Below are positions 10,515 to 20,496 of a stretch of 64,000 nucleotides of DNA, one piece after another. The stretch spans positions 62,001 to 126,000 of the forward strand of contig NZ_AUDQ01000009.1 in assembly GCF_000425545.1 (NCBI RefSeq). Direction: 5' to 3'. The position numbers and the translations under genes are program-made. Below the pieces are notes generated by a model. It was not told where the DNA came from and did not search any database. It worked only from the letters and a program-made list of their open reading frames with translations. Source of the stretch: Sporosarcina ureae DSM 2281 (lineage in GTDB: Bacteria > Bacillota > Bacilli > Bacillales_A > Planococcaceae). The first letter of the stretch is position 1. The number at the start of each line of letters is the position of its first letter.

Positions 10515-10594
10515 TTCCAGATTCCTCCTCGTTTTGAACAATCTTTGCAGCAACTACCTATTTATACGGTTCTGAGGAACAAAAGTTTCATTTT

Positions 10595-13462
10595 CTATTT
10601 CTTTACTACTTTTTTAATTTGTTCTTTCATCCGATTACGATCTCTTTCTAGGATGGTCTTCAAATATTTACCGGTGTAGGACTCTTCGACTTCTGCTATC
10701 GCTTCCGGTGTCCCCGTCGCAACAATTTCTCCGCCTTTGTCTCCGCCTTCCGGACCAATATCGATAATATAATCGACTGTCTTAATGACATCCAGATTAT
10801 GCTCAATAACGAGAACGGTGTTACCGCTATCAACTAGACGTTGTAGAACTTCAAGTAACTTAGCAATGTCATGAACGTGCAAACCTGTTGTTGGTTCGTC
10901 CAAAATATAAAACGATTTACCTGTAGAACGTTTATGCAGTTCGGAAGCCAATTTCACACGTTGTGCTTCTCCACCTGACAGTGTCGTTGCTGGTTGACCT
11001 AATTGTACATAGCCTAAGCCTACATCCACAATCGTCTGCAATTTACGATGGATTTTCGGGATATTCTCGAAAAACACCACCGCATATTCCACTGTCATCT
11101 CCAGTACGTCCGCAATATTCTTTCCTTTATACTTCACTTCAAGTGTTTCTCGGTTATACCGTTTGCCATGACATACTTCGCACGGTACATATACATCCGG
11201 AAGGAAATGCATTTCGATTTTGATGATTCCATCTCCACGGCATGCTTCACACCGTCCACCCTTCACGTTGAAGCTGAAGCGACCTTTTTTATAGCCACGA
11301 ACTTTCGCTTCATTCGTCATGGCAAAAACATCGCGAATATCGTCAAAGACGCCTGTATACGTTGCTGGATTGGAACGTGGTGTTCGTCCAATTGGTGATT
11401 GATCGATATCGATAATCTTCTCCAAATATTCCACACCACTGATACTATCGAATTTTCCAGGTCTTTGTTTGGAACGATTCAATTTCTGAGCCAATGTTTT
11501 ATGCAATATGTCATTGACCAACGTACTCTTGCCCGAACCGGAAACTCCAGTAACTGCAATAAATTGACCAAGAGGGAACTCTGCATCAATATGCTTCAAG
11601 TTGTTCTCTGAAGCCCCCTTGACGATAATGCTTCGCTCATCACGTGGTCTGCGTTCAGTCGGAAGTGGGATGAATTTCTTTCCGCTCAAATATTGACCGG
11701 TCAGCGATTTTTTGTTTTTCATGACTTTCGCAGGAGTGCCAGCAGCTACCACTTCCCCTCCTGCCACACCAGCACCCGGACCTATATCAATTAAATAGTC
11801 AGCAGCCATCATCGTGTCTTCATCATGTTCTACAACAATCAGCGTATTTCCAATATCCCGCATGTTTTGTAGTGTGCCAATTAATCGATCATTGTCTCGC
11901 TGATGAAGTCCGATTGAAGGCTCATCGAGTATATACAAAACACCCGTCAAACGAGATCCAATTTGTGTAGCCAGACGAATCCGCTGTGCCTCTCCACCAG
12001 ACAGTGTTCCCGCTGAACGTGATAAATTCAGATAGTCGAGTCCGACGTTCACCAAGAAGCCTAAACGTTCTTGGATTTCTTTTAGGATCATATCTGCAAT
12101 TTGTGCGTCTTTCTCAGAAAGGGTTAATTGGTCAAAGAATTTCGTTGTTTCAACAATCGAGCGTTCCGTGATTTTCCCGATATGCTCGCCATTCACTAAT
12201 ACCGAAAGTGATTCAGGCTTTAAGCGATAACCTGTACAAGTAGGACAGGATTTTTCCGTCATATATTTACCCATCTGCTCACGAATGTAGTCTGAAGATG
12301 TCTCATGATAACGGCGTTCTACGTTGCGCAAAACACCTTCGAAATAAATATCGCTATCGCGGGTATTACCGAATTCATTTGTATAGCGGAAACGAATCTT
12401 CTCCTTTTTCGATCCTAGCATTAGTTTTTCAATATCCGAATCAGCTAATTCACTAACCGGTACATCCATAGGAATTTTATAATGCTTGGCAATCGTCTTC
12501 AGAAGTTCCGGATAATACTGAGAACTTGTTGGCTCCCATGGGGCAATGGCGTGTTCTTTTAGCGTTAGTTCATTATTTGGAATGACCAAATCTGGATCGA
12601 CTTCAAGTTTCATGCCGAGCCCATCACATTCAGGACATGCACCGAATGGACTGTTGAATGAAAACATACGCGGTTCTAGCTCACCAATTGAAAATCCACA
12701 AATAGGACATGCATGATGTTCACTGAAAAACAGTTCTTCTTCACCGATTACATCGACAAGAACATTACCGTCAGCAAGACGTAAAGCGGACTCTAATGAA
12801 TCACTTAAACGTGTTTCGACGCCTTCTTTCATGACAATCCGGTCAATGACGATTTCAATCGTATGCTTTTTATTTTTATCTAAATCTATATTATCGTCCA
12901 AATCAATCGTTTCACCGTTGACCCGCACGCGCACATACCCTTGTCTTTTAATATCTTCGAATAATTTGGCATGCGTCCCTTTACGTTCTGAAATAATAGG
13001 TGCCAAAATCTGAATTCGAGTACGCTCCGGCAACTCTATTACACGATCCACCATTTGCTGAATCGTCTGCGTTGAGATTTCAATGCCATGAAATGGACAA
13101 TGTGGTTTTCCAACTCTTGCATACAGCAAACGTAAGTAGTCGTAGATTTCTGTCACTGTTCCTACAGTAGAGCGTGGGTTTTTACTCGTTGTCTTCTGGT
13201 CGATGGAAATCGCCGGCGACAATCCTTCTATAGAGTCCACGTCTGGTTTGTCCATTTGTCCAAGGAATTGACGCGCATACGCGGATAATGATTCCACATA
13301 GCGGCGCTGTCCTTCCGCGTAAATCGTATCAAACGCCAGTGAAGATTTTCCTGAGCCAGATAGACCAGTAAGCACAACTAGTTTGTCACGTGGAATCTTC
13401 ACTGTAATGTCTCTCAGGTTATTCGCTCTCGCTCCCTGAATTACAAGTTCTTTATTTTTCAT
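10595..13462 (-). CDS. uvrA: Excinuclease ABC subunit A
   Basis: A 955-residue UvrA, normal length. It has two ABC ATPase halves: Walker [10 protein letters not shown] (about 33) and GVSGSGKST (about 640), with signature motifs [12 protein letters not shown] and [12 protein letters not shown]. Zinc-binding pairs CPICGF/CPECDG and [16 protein letters not shown] are intact. It scans DNA for bulky lesions with UvrB in nucleotide excision repair. It starts 7 bp after uvrB, so it belongs to the LexA-controlled uvrBA operon. Confidence 0.98.
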   Translation of the reverse strand: MKNKELVIQGARANNLRDITVKIPRDKLVVLTGLSGSGKSSLAFDTIYAEGQRRYVESLSAYARQFLGQMDKPDVDSIEGLSPAISIDQKTTSKNPRSTVGTVTEIYDYLRLLYARVGKPHCPFHGIEISTQTIQQMVDRVIELPERTRIQILAPIISERKGTHAKLFEDIKRQGYVRVRVNGETIDLDDNIDLDKNKKHTIEIVIDRIVMKEGVETRLSDSLESALRLADGNVLVDVIGEEELFFSEHHACPICGFSIGELEPRMFSFNSPFGACPECDGLGMKLEVDPDLVIPNNELTLKEHAIAPWEPTSSQYYPELLKTIAKHYKIPMDVPVSELADSDIEKLMLGSKKEKIRFRYTNEFGNTRDSDIYFEGVLRNVERRYHETSSDYIREQMGKYMTEKSCPTCTGYRLKPESLSVLVNGEHIGKITERSIVETTKFFDQLTLSEKDAQIADMILKEIQERLGFLVNVGLDYLNLSRSAGTLSGGEAQRIRLATQIGSRLTGVLYILDEPSIGLHQRDNDRLIGTLQNMRDIGNTLIVVEHDEDTMMAADYLIDIGPGAGVAGGEVVAAGTPAKVMKNKKSLTGQYLSGKKFIPLPTERRPRDERSIIVKGASENNLKHIDAEFPLGQFIAVTGVSGSGKSTLVNDILHKTLAQKLNRSKQRPGKFDSISGVEYLEKIIDIDQSPIGRTPRSNPATYTGVFDDIRDVFAMTNEAKVRGYKKGRFSFNVKGGRCEACRGDGIIKIEMHFLPDVYVPCEVCHGKRYNRETLEVKYKGKNIADVLEMTVEYAVVFFENIPKIHRKLQTIVDVGLGYVQLGQPATTLSGGEAQRVKLASELHKRSTGKSFYILDEPTTGLHVHDIAKLLEVLQRLVDSGNTVLVIEHNLDVIKTVDYIIDIGPEGGDKGGEIVATGTPEAIAEVEESYTGKYLKTILERDRNRMKEQIKKVVKK

Positions 13463-13469
13463 GCGAACT

Positions 13470-15452
13470 CTACCTTTCTGCTTTCAGTTCTAATACGGTA
13501 TCGCGTAACTCTGCAGCTCTTTCGAAGTCCAACGCTTTTGCTGCGTCTTTCATTTCTTTTTCCAATTTAATTAGCAATAAGCCTTTCTCGTCTTTCGATA
13601 GCTTCTTGCCGTTGGTCACCTTTTGCAAATACGATTCCGTTTCTTCAGCCACTTGAGTAGCACGGATCAATTCACGTATCGGTTTGACGATGGTTGTTGG
13701 TGTTATACCATGTTTTTCATTGTAAGCTATTTGAATTTCACGACGACGTTCCGTTTCATCAATAGCTTTCTTCATGGAATCCGTCATTTTATCCGCGTAC
13801 ATGATGACGCGTCCTTCTGAGTTACGTGCAGCCCGACCAATTGTCTGGATCAACGCACGCTCCGAACGCAAGAACCCTTCTTTATCTGCATCCAAAATCG
13901 TGACCAATGAAACTTCTGGGATGTCGATCCCTTCACGCAGTAAGTTGATTCCGATCAGCACATCGTATGTCCCGACACGTAACTCACGAATAATTTCTGT
14001 CCGTTCCAGTGTCTTGACGTCAGAATGGAGATACTGAACCTTAATCCCAATATCTTTTAAATAATCCGCCAAGTCTTCTGACATCTTTTTCGTCAGAGTT
14101 GTAATCAAGACACGTTCATCTCGTTCAATTCGAAGTTGTATTTCATCCAATAAATCATCAATTTGTCCTTCAATCGGACGCACTTCAATGATTGGATCAA
14201 GTAATCCTGTAGGACGTATAATCTGTTCTACCATCTCGTCTGTATGCTCAATTTCATAAGGTCCTGGAGTTGCAGAAATATACATTGCCTGTCGAATATG
14301 CTTTTCAAATTCTTCAAACATCAATGGACGGTTGTCTAATGCAGACGGCAAGCGGAAACCATGTTCCACCAAGACCTTTTTACGCGCTTGGTCTCCATTG
14401 TACATACCGCGAATTTGCGGCAAGGATACGTGACTCTCATCTACTACGATCAAAAAGTCATCAGGGAAATAATCCAGCAACGTATAAGGTGTCGCACCTG
14501 CTTCACGCAACGTCAAATGTCTGGAATAGTTCTCAATACCAGAACAAAAGCCCATCTCCCGCATCATTTCTAAATCGTAGCGCGTCCGTTGTTCTAAGCG
14601 CTGCGCTTCTAATAACTTATCGTTATCACGTAAATATTTAAGCTGTTCTTCCAACTCGATTTCAATATTTTCAATCGCTTTAAGTAACTTCTCTTCGCGT
14701 GTAACGAAGTGAGATCCCGGGAAAATAGCTACATGATCACGATCACCGATGACTTCACCTGTTAAGGCATCTACTTCACGGATTCGTTCAATTTCATCTC
14801 CGAAAAACTCAAGACGTATACAACGCTCGTCACGTGCCACCGGAAAGACTTCGACTACATCGCCTCTAACACGGAATGTACCACGCGTGAAATTGATGTC
14901 ATTGCGTTCGTACTGAATGTCCACTAGCGTGCGCAATAGTTCATTACGCGGTATTTCCATCCCCTTGCGTAATGAAAAAACCATGTCATTATATTCTTCC
15001 GGCGAACCAAGGCCGTAAATACACGAAACGGATGCCACAATCAAGACATCATTGCGTTCGAATAAAGCACTCGTTGCGGAGTGGCGAAGTTTATCAATTT
15101 CATCATTGATCGATGAATCCTTTTCAATGAAAGTATCTGTCTGTGGAACATATGCTTCCGGTTGATAAAAGTCATAGAAACTGACGAAGTATTCTACTGC
15201 ATTATCTGGAAAGAACTCTTTGAACTCGCTATATAATTGGCCTGCTAACGTTTTATTATGCGCAATGACCAGTGTAGGTTTATTGATTTCTGTCAGTACA
15301 TTGGAAACAGTGAATGTTTTACCTGTACCCGTTGCACCAAGTAACGTTTGATGTTTCTTACCTTCTTTAATGCCGTTAACAAGGCTATCGATCGCTTTTG
15401 GCTGATCTCCTTGAGGCGTATATGGTGCCTGCAATTGAAATGTTTCGTTCAA
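13470..15452 (-). CDS. uvrB: Excinuclease ABC subunit B
   Basis: A 660-residue helicase-like damage verification subunit. It carries the Walker A GATGTGKT (about 39-46), the beta-hairpin region after [12 protein letters not shown] (about 92), the DESH motif (about 338), helicase motif [11 protein letters not shown] (about 540) and a C-terminal UVR domain that binds UvrC. It is the first gene of uvrBA and lies downstream of a LexA box. Confidence 0.98.
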   Translation of the reverse strand: MNETFQLQAPYTPQGDQPKAIDSLVNGIKEGKKHQTLLGATGTGKTFTVSNVLTEINKPTLVIAHNKTLAGQLYSEFKEFFPDNAVEYFVSFYDFYQPEAYVPQTDTFIEKDSSINDEIDKLRHSATSALFERNDVLIVASVSCIYGLGSPEEYNDMVFSLRKGMEIPRNELLRTLVDIQYERNDINFTRGTFRVRGDVVEVFPVARDERCIRLEFFGDEIERIREVDALTGEVIGDRDHVAIFPGSHFVTREEKLLKAIENIEIELEEQLKYLRDNDKLLEAQRLEQRTRYDLEMMREMGFCSGIENYSRHLTLREAGATPYTLLDYFPDDFLIVVDESHVSLPQIRGMYNGDQARKKVLVEHGFRLPSALDNRPLMFEEFEKHIRQAMYISATPGPYEIEHTDEMVEQIIRPTGLLDPIIEVRPIEGQIDDLLDEIQLRIERDERVLITTLTKKMSEDLADYLKDIGIKVQYLHSDVKTLERTEIIRELRVGTYDVLIGINLLREGIDIPEVSLVTILDADKEGFLRSERALIQTIGRAARNSEGRVIMYADKMTDSMKKAIDETERRREIQIAYNEKHGITPTTIVKPIRELIRATQVAEETESYLQKVTNGKKLSKDEKGLLLIKLEKEMKDAAKALDFERAAELRDTVLELKAER

Positions 15453-15524
15453 ATGGTTCCACTCCTCTTCTTAAACACCTGTCCTTCTATTTTACCACAA
15501 CTAGGGTTTTTTCTAAAGAAATAA

Positions 15525-15538
15525 CGAACGTACGTTTT
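15525..15538 (-). promoter_or_regulatory. LexA (DinR) box of uvrBA
   Basis: CGAACGTACGTTTT lies about 75 bp upstream of the uvrB start. It fits the Bacillus SOS consensus CGAAC-N4-GTTCG at nearly all positions (the second half-site reads GTTTT). A TAAAAT -10 candidate lies between it and the gene. Confidence 0.75.
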
Positions 15539-15612
15539 AAGCTAACTCTCTATGTACTTTATTGTACCCTTGTACTTTGTGAAAGAAACTTGCAGCAAGA
15601 CATTCTATACAA

Positions 15613-15648
15613 TAAAAAAAACACTGCTAGAATGTTGCCCTAGCAGTG
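15613..15648 (-). terminator. Terminator after the IDEAL-domain gene
   Basis: A perfect 9-bp stem (CACTGCTAG / CTAGCAGTG) around a 9-nt loop is followed on the minus strand by seven or more T residues. Confidence 0.92.
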
Positions 15649-15660
15649 CCTATGAAAACA

Positions 15661-15918
15661 TTATTTTGTTTTAAGTTCATATCCGTTCTCTTGTGAAATG
15701 TCGAGTAATTGTTGTGTATACAGGTCGAATGCTTCTTCGTCATTTTGATCCAGCGCATCGTCAATCAATAGCATGATTCGCGATTGTGTTTGTTCCCAAT
15801 GAATGTGTTGTAGAAACAGATCCCAATAGATTTCGTTCAGCAGCTTTTCCGCTTGGAGAGAAGTGCCTTTGTTACCTACCGCTTTCAAAAATTCAGCATA
15901 TGAGTTGTTATTATTCAT
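15661..15918 (-). CDS. Small IDEAL-domain protein
   Basis: An 85-residue acidic helical protein. The segment RIMLLIDDALDQNDEEAF (about residues 46-63) matches the short IDEAL domain found at the C-terminus of several small Bacillales proteins (for example YpiB). I chose the ATG at 15918, with AGGGGTGAGAG upstream; a GTG at 15927 is the alternative. It has its own terminator and so is likely a single-gene unit. The role is unknown; IDEAL domains are thought to mediate protein interactions. Confidence 0.7.
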   Translation of the reverse strand: MNNNNSYAEFLKAVGNKGTSLQAEKLLNEIYWDLFLQHIHWEQTQSRIMLLIDDALDQNDEEAFDLYTQQLLDISQENGYELKTK

Positions 15919-16131
15919 CTCTCTCACCCCTGATACCTTTTAGTAATTATATATGCAATAGAATACGAATTGCAACCATTATTTTAACTATTCGAACTTT
16001 TTAATCACTTTTGTGTAATTAGATCAACATTCACTAGGTACATATATCCGTGAAAATCCGTGACAGGATTAATTTTTTACTTAAGAAATGCCGATTACCT
16101 ATCACTATTTCAACTTATCTACTGTCTAGCA

Positions 16132-17343
16132 TCATATATCTTTCATTTGCTCTTTAGTCAATCGAATTGTTGCTTCCCCGACAATGAGTGCGATAGCTGC
16201 AATCAAGAGTGGTGTAACACTTAATCCGTACAATGGTAATGCCGCCAGTAATAGAATGATTGCTTGTAGCCAAATCAATTTTCTTACTAACAAACGAACC
16301 GCTTTGATTTGCGATTTTTCCTGTTCTTCAGGAAACAGCTGATCCATAGTGAACTCGAAGCCGCCTTCAAGTGCCAATATTAACTGAACAGCAGTCGCAA
16401 ACGCCAATGCCCCTACAAAGATGAACGAGACGATCGGTATCGGTATTAAGAATGCACCCAACGCAGACAGCACCGTTAATCTAACCCACAACCAAAATGT
16501 ATCATCTGTACGAATAAATGTCCGGACGATCAAGTAATTTTGTACATCTTTGCGCTTGAACGTAGAACGTTTCATGGCAATATTTAACCAGCTACGCTTA
16601 CTTACTGATCCGACTAGATGCGGTACTTCCGTGAAGTAATTCGCAAATCGATAGAAACGCATCATGCGGTTTTGTTCCAATTCAATAAACTGCTCATATG
16701 GAAACGGAAACTGCTCTGCTTTTTTATCCCAAAACTTCGCATAGAGCATGGCGATCAAAATTCCGATAAAGATTGCAACCGAACTCCACGTAAGAGCGAA
16801 GTAAATTGTTGAAAATGTTAAAACCAGTCGAAGCACACGGTCCGGCCAAACGAAATCATGATTGGCCACTCGAACACTGTATTCAGTCCCTACAAACAAT
16901 CCTTTAAACGCAATGATCAGCAATATCACGAGGAGATAATCAGTGCCTGCGCCCACTTCCGTTGCCTTTAATAAAGGCAATGCAATGACCATGGCAATCA
17001 ACGGCAAAGGAAGTTGAGAAAACGTCGACCAAGTAATTGAACGTCTCATATAGCTCGGCAATTGGTTTTCCAATGGCAGGAAAAAGACAATATCTGCCGG
17101 CTTTAGTAACGTGGTCGGTGCAGCTTTCATTAACAAGAGAGCAATGACGACGGATACAATGAAGACTGATGGGAATGTAGCGGGCACTTCTTTCAGCCAT
17201 TCACTATACGCATAGCCTCCTGCTCCAATGGCGAACATGAAGACGATAGCCAAATGTCCAGTGAATACATAGCGCATATATTTCTGTAATTCATTAACAT
17301 AATGGAAGAACCGTTGTCCCCAAATCTCATGCATGTTGTTCAT
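16132..17343 (-). CDS. ecsB: ABC transporter permease EcsB
   Basis: A 403-residue membrane protein with roughly eight to ten hydrophobic segments, paired with the EcsA ATPase whose end it overlaps by 17 bp. EcsAB in B. subtilis is needed for normal secretion, competence, sporulation and processing by site-2 protease RasP; the transported molecule is thought to be a peptide or pheromone. No ecsC follows, unlike B. subtilis. Confidence 0.9.
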   Translation of the reverse strand: MNNMHEIWGQRFFHYVNELQKYMRYVFTGHLAIVFMFAIGAGGYAYSEWLKEVPATFPSVFIVSVVIALLLMKAAPTTLLKPADIVFFLPLENQLPSYMRRSITWSTFSQLPLPLIAMVIALPLLKATEVGAGTDYLLVILLIIAFKGLFVGTEYSVRVANHDFVWPDRVLRLVLTFSTIYFALTWSSVAIFIGILIAMLYAKFWDKKAEQFPFPYEQFIELEQNRMMRFYRFANYFTEVPHLVGSVSKRSWLNIAMKRSTFKRKDVQNYLIVRTFIRTDDTFWLWVRLTVLSALGAFLIPIPIVSFIFVGALAFATAVQLILALEGGFEFTMDQLFPEEQEKSQIKAVRLLVRKLIWLQAIILLLAALPLYGLSVTPLLIAAIALIVGEATIRLTKEQMKDI

Positions 17344-18073
17344 AGTCAGGTTCCTCAGTCATTGCAATATACAAGTCATCAAGTGTTGCATCCGGTCGTC
17401 CGAAGGCCTTGCGCAAGTCGTCCATCGTACCGTTCGCACGTACCCGTCCTTCGTGCAACAAAATAATACGATCACAATATTTCTCAGCTGTCGCCAAAAC
17501 GTGAGTCGACATCAGTATAGAAGCACCGGCATTTTTTCGATCAATAATTTGGTCGAGTAATGCGCGAATCGCCAACGGATCTAAACCGACGAACGGCTCA
17601 TCAATAATATATAATTTCGGTTCTACTAGAAAAGCACACATGATCATGACTTTCTGTCGCATACCTTTAGAAAAGTGAGCGGGAAACCACTTCAAGCGTT
17701 TTTCCATCCGGAACTCTTTCAGCAATTGTTCGGTACGGATTTCAAACTGCTGCTTGTCCAACCCATATGCCATCGCAGTCAGTTCCAAATGTTCTAGTAA
17801 TGTAAGTTCTTCGTATAACACTGGAGTCTCTGGAATATAACTAAATGATTGGCGGTAATGTTCTTTATCACTAAACGTCGCACCGTCAATCTTAATTATT
17901 CCTTCGAGCGGATTCATCACACCGATAATATGTTTGATTGTCGTACTCTTACCTGCACCATTTAGTCCGATTAACCCGACCAATTCCCCCTCTTCTATTT
18001 GAAATGAAAGGTCATGTAAAACGGGCTTACGCGTATAACCACCTGTTACATGTTCTAGTTCTAGGATTGCCAT
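17327..18073 (-). CDS. ecsA: ABC transporter ATP-binding protein EcsA
   Basis: A 248-residue ATPase with Walker A GLNGAGKST (about 36-44), an atypical signature FSKGMRQK (about 131) and Walker B LYIIDEPFVGLD (about 155). It drives EcsB. The gene is divergent from hit across a 121-bp gap, exactly the ecs/hit arrangement of B. subtilis. Confidence 0.95.
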   Translation of the reverse strand: MAILELEHVTGGYTRKPVLHDLSFQIEEGELVGLIGLNGAGKSTTIKHIIGVMNPLEGIIKIDGATFSDKEHYRQSFSYIPETPVLYEELTLLEHLELTAMAYGLDKQQFEIRTEQLLKEFRMEKRLKWFPAHFSKGMRQKVMIMCAFLVEPKLYIIDEPFVGLDPLAIRALLDQIIDRKNAGASILMSTHVLATAEKYCDRIILLHEGRVRANGTMDDLRKAFGRPDATLDDLYIAMTEEPDYEQHA

Positions 18074-18194
18074 TATTTTTCCCCCTATCTTCTTTTATTA
18101 TTTTAGCAAAAAAATTGTAAAATTGCTTTATCCGCCTTCGTTAACTATCTGAAAATATGCTACAATACATCCAAACATGAAAGGATGTGTAGAA

Positions 18195-18620
18195 ATGACC
18201 TCATGTATTTTCTGCAAGATTGTAGAAGGCACGATTCCAGGAGAAAAAGTATATGAAGATGATCACGTGATCGCGTTTATGGACATTATGCCTGTCACGA
18301 AAGGGCACGTACTCCTAATTCCAAAAACACATCGTGAAAATGTGTATGAATTAACTGAAGAAGAAGCTGCGAATTTATTTAAAGCGGCCCCAAAAATCGC
18401 TAACGCATTAAAAGAAGAATTTCAACCGTCCGGGATGAATCTATTACAAAACAACGGATCTTTCGCAGGTCAGTCAGTCTATCATTTCCATATGCATTTA
18501 ATTCCACGCTATGATAAAACAGATGGTCTGAAAGTAGAATTTAACACAAAAGTAGAGCAGTTCCCGATGGACGTAGTATCTGAATTAGCTACTAATATTT
18601 CAAGACGACTGCAAGAATAA
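18195..18620 (+). CDS. hit: HIT-family nucleotide-binding protein Hit
   Basis: A 141-residue histidine-triad protein. The catalytic motif HFHMHLIPR (about residues 96-104) is intact, and CIFCKIVEG at the N-terminus carries the zinc-binding cysteines of the HinT branch. Family members hydrolyse adenosine 5'-monophosphoramidates. I chose the ATG at 18195, 8 nt after AAGGATG; the frame is open from 18177. It is divergent from ecsA. Confidence 0.93.
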   Translation: MTSCIFCKIVEGTIPGEKVYEDDHVIAFMDIMPVTKGHVLLIPKTHRENVYELTEEEAANLFKAAPKIANALKEEFQPSGMNLLQNNGSFAGQSVYHFHMHLIPRYDKTDGLKVEFNTKVEQFPMDVVSELATNISRRLQE

Positions 18621-18814
18621 CACGTCGAGGATGTAAAACAGAAGAGTACGGGACTATGTTTCATAACTTGAAATGAACTCCACTCTTCTATCCAATCCTC
18701 CCACCATTAGGACAGAATGCTTTTGTTTGAATAATATTTCATTCATTTTCTTGCTCAACTACGTAATAACATGCTTTAATAAAATAATAACTATACAAAA
18801 GGAGTGTTCTCTAT

Positions 18815-19171
18815 ATGAAAGCGTCCACATTCTTTATTGGTCTGGCAGCAGGTGCTGTCACTTCTGCGGTAACTGTTCTATATTCTACACCTAAAGCTGG
18901 CAGCGAACTGCGTGATAGTGTCAAAAATGCATCACTCGAATTGAAGGATAAGTTGAAAGATGTCAAAGGGCAAGTCGCAGATCTAAAAGATTCCGTAACC
19001 GATTTATCGAAAGAAGCAAAAGAACTTGTACCAGAGACAGTTGAAGAAATGAAAGTTTCCGTGGCAGACTGGAAGCGCTCAACCGAACATAATAAGAAAC
19101 GTTTGGAGAAAGAAATTTCTGCGATCCAAACAGCACTGGATGATCTCGAGAAATCCATTAGTACTCGCTAA
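18815..19171 (+). CDS. yhaH: YtxH-domain protein (YhaH-like)
   Basis: A 118-residue protein with one N-terminal membrane segment (FFIGLAAGAVTSAVTVLY) ending in the YtxH-type STPKAGSELR motif, then a long charged amphipathic helix predicted to form a coiled coil. The AAGGAG site is well placed. The gene order hit-yhaH-scoC matches B. subtilis. YtxH proteins are general-stress-linked membrane proteins of unclear role. Confidence 0.83.
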   Translation: MKASTFFIGLAAGAVTSAVTVLYSTPKAGSELRDSVKNASLELKDKLKDVKGQVADLKDSVTDLSKEAKELVPETVEEMKVSVADWKRSTEHNKKRLEKEISAIQTALDDLEKSISTR

Positions 19172-19188
19172 CGCATTTCCATTTAGAC

Positions 19189-19285
19189 ATCAGTTTTTTA
19201 CTTGCTAATCTTTGAGTGACCCATAGTAAAACAGCTATGAACTAGCTGGATTCTATGGGCGTATACACTCAAACTGATTTATTTT
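19189..19285 (+). terminator. Long multi-stem hairpin after yhaH, ending in a T-rich tract
   Basis: Four nested complementary pairs are visible: ATCAGTTT (19189) with AAACTGAT (19271), TTGAGTG (19212) with CACTCAA (19266), CCCATAG (19220) with CTATGGG (19253) and CAGCTA (19232) with TAGCTG (19243). The outer two right arms share two bases. A TTTATTTTATTATT tract follows. Position suggests termination of yhaH, but the structure is longer than a plain terminator and lies just upstream of the scoC promoter. Confidence 0.6.
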
Positions 19286-19316
19286 ATTATTCCGTCTTCT
19301 CTATTTGTTGCTTTTT

Positions 19317-19325
19317 TGGTATAAT
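19317..19325 (+). promoter_or_regulatory. Extended -10 promoter candidate for scoC
   Basis: TGGTATAAT (TGnTATAAT form) lies 34 bp upstream of the scoC start. No good -35 is visible at 17 bp, which fits an extended -10 promoter. Confidence 0.5.
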
Positions 19326-19358
19326 AAATAAAAAGACTGAAAGAAAGCAGGTGTCTCG

Positions 19359-19922
19359 ATGGCCGATCAACATATTTCACGTAAAGACGCCATGATCTTC
19401 AATCAGCGCGTAGCCCAAATGTCCAAGGCATTATGGAAAGCTGTAGAGAAGGATTGGCAACAATGGATTAAGCCGTATGAACTCAACATTAATGAACATC
19501 ATATTTTATGGATCGCCTATCATTTAGAAGGCGCCACAATTTCAGACATTGCGAAGTTTGGTGTAATGCACGTCTCAACCGCCTTTAACTTTTCAAAAAA
19601 GTTGGAACAACGTCAGCTTTTGTACTTCTCGAAAAAAGATGATGACCGACGCAATACATACGTGACGGTTTCAGAAGAAGGCAAAGCATTACTCATCCAG
19701 ATGAATGAAAATTACCATAATGAAGATTATAGCGTACTTCAAGGTTCTCTTCCTATTCGCGATATTTACGGTAAATTCCCTGAATTCCTTGAAGTTATGT
19801 CTGTATTACGTAACATCTACGGAGATGATTTCATGGATATATTTGAACGCGGTTTCCAGAACATTGAGAAGACCTATGTCGATTCGAATGATTACCTTAC
19901 AAAATCTGAAGTAGAGTCATAA
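19359..19922 (+). CDS. scoC: MarR-family transition-state regulator ScoC (Hpr)
   Basis: A 187-residue winged-helix protein. A MarR core spans about residues 25-130 ([20 protein letters not shown] recognition region; wing [18 protein letters not shown]). The ending beyond residue 140 is typical of Hpr/ScoC. In B. subtilis it represses protease genes and oligopeptide permeases during transition to stationary phase. The context (hit-yhaH-scoC-prsA) matches B. subtilis and supports ScoC over a generic MarR. Confidence 0.92.
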   Translation: MADQHISRKDAMIFNQRVAQMSKALWKAVEKDWQQWIKPYELNINEHHILWIAYHLEGATISDIAKFGVMHVSTAFNFSKKLEQRQLLYFSKKDDDRRNTYVTVSEEGKALLIQMNENYHNEDYSVLQGSLPIRDIYGKFPEFLEVMSVLRNIYGDDFMDIFERGFQNIEKTYVDSNDYLTKSEVES

Positions 19923-20008
19923 CTACCTGCTCTTCACACAGTTTAGTTTTTTCCTTTTGATCATAAATTCTGCTATGATAGTACAGAAGCAGAAAGAGGA
20001 GGTCTAAA

Positions 20009-20194
20009 ATGGTTATAGCGATTACCATTCTATTTTCATTGTTCTACTTATATCAAATTAATAAAATGACATTTGCTCTTTGCCAATCTAGAGAGATCCC
20101 AGAAGAAAAGCAGCCAAAGATTTATCGAACTGTAAACATTCTGATTACAATCCTCATTTTATCCTTATATGTAGAAGTGTTCTTTAGCGCCTGA
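20009..20194 (+). CDS. Small two-helix membrane protein, function unknown
   Basis: A 61-residue protein with a strong AGAGGAGG ribosome binding site. It has two hydrophobic segments (residues 1-16 and about 41-60) separated by a charged loop. I do not recognise a family. It is followed by a terminator and lies between scoC and prsA. Confidence 0.65.
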   Translation: MVIAITILFSLFYLYQINKMTFALCQSREIPEEKQPKIYRTVNILITILILSLYVEVFFSA

Positions 20195-20204
20195 CACTAT
20201 GTAT

Positions 20205-20238
20205 GCCCACCCCCAGTACTGGAGGCAGGGCTTTTTTT
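20205..20238 (+). terminator. Terminator after the small membrane-protein gene
   Basis: GCCC-A-CC-C-CCA pairs with TGG-A-GG-CA-GGGC around GTAC, followed by TTTTTTT. The tract overlaps the stop codon of the YjcZ-type gene on the other strand by two bases. Confidence 0.7.
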
Positions 20239-20338
20239 AATACAAGTATGCCGCACCGACGATAATCAACAAAATGAACAACACAACAATTAAAGCAAAG
20301 CCTGATGAACCTGATCCGCCATGTGTGTAACCGCTCAT
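20237..20338 (-). CDS. YjcZ-type micropeptide
   Basis: A 33-residue peptide beginning MSGYTHGGSGSS and ending with one membrane helix (FALIVVLFILLIIVGAAYLY). This Gly/Ser-rich head plus FALIVVLFILLIIVGA tail is the hallmark of the YjcZ/sporulation micropeptide family. A GGGGGTG site lies 6 nt before the ATG. These peptides are usually sporulation-associated in Bacillales. It is divergent from prsA. Confidence 0.82.
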   Translation of the reverse strand: MSGYTHGGSGSSGFALIVVLFILLIIVGAAYLY

Positions 20339-20360
20339 GAAGGCACCCCCTTTCACATTG

Positions 20361-20390
20361 TATTCTATGCGAAAGTAGAAAAAAGCGGTT
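20361..20390 (-). promoter_or_regulatory. Possible sigma-K-type promoter of the micropeptide
   Basis: On the minus strand CATAGAATA (CATAnnnTA) lies about 23 bp upstream of the ATG, with an AACC element about 17 bp further upstream as a -35. This fits the mother-cell sigma-K consensus, but the motif is short. Confidence 0.35.
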
Positions 20391-20416
20391 GGGCAGTTTG
20401 GATGTATGGAACCTTT

Positions 20417-20444
20417 TTGTTTTTCATACGTTATATGGTATAGT
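20417..20444 (+). promoter_or_regulatory. Sigma-A promoter candidate for prsA
   Basis: TTGTTT and TATAGT are separated by 16 bp and lie about 55 bp upstream of the prsA start. Confidence 0.4.
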
Positions 20445-20496
20445 GTTTACTTAAAGAATATACAGAATCTATACTTAGATTAGGGGAGTTAATTAC

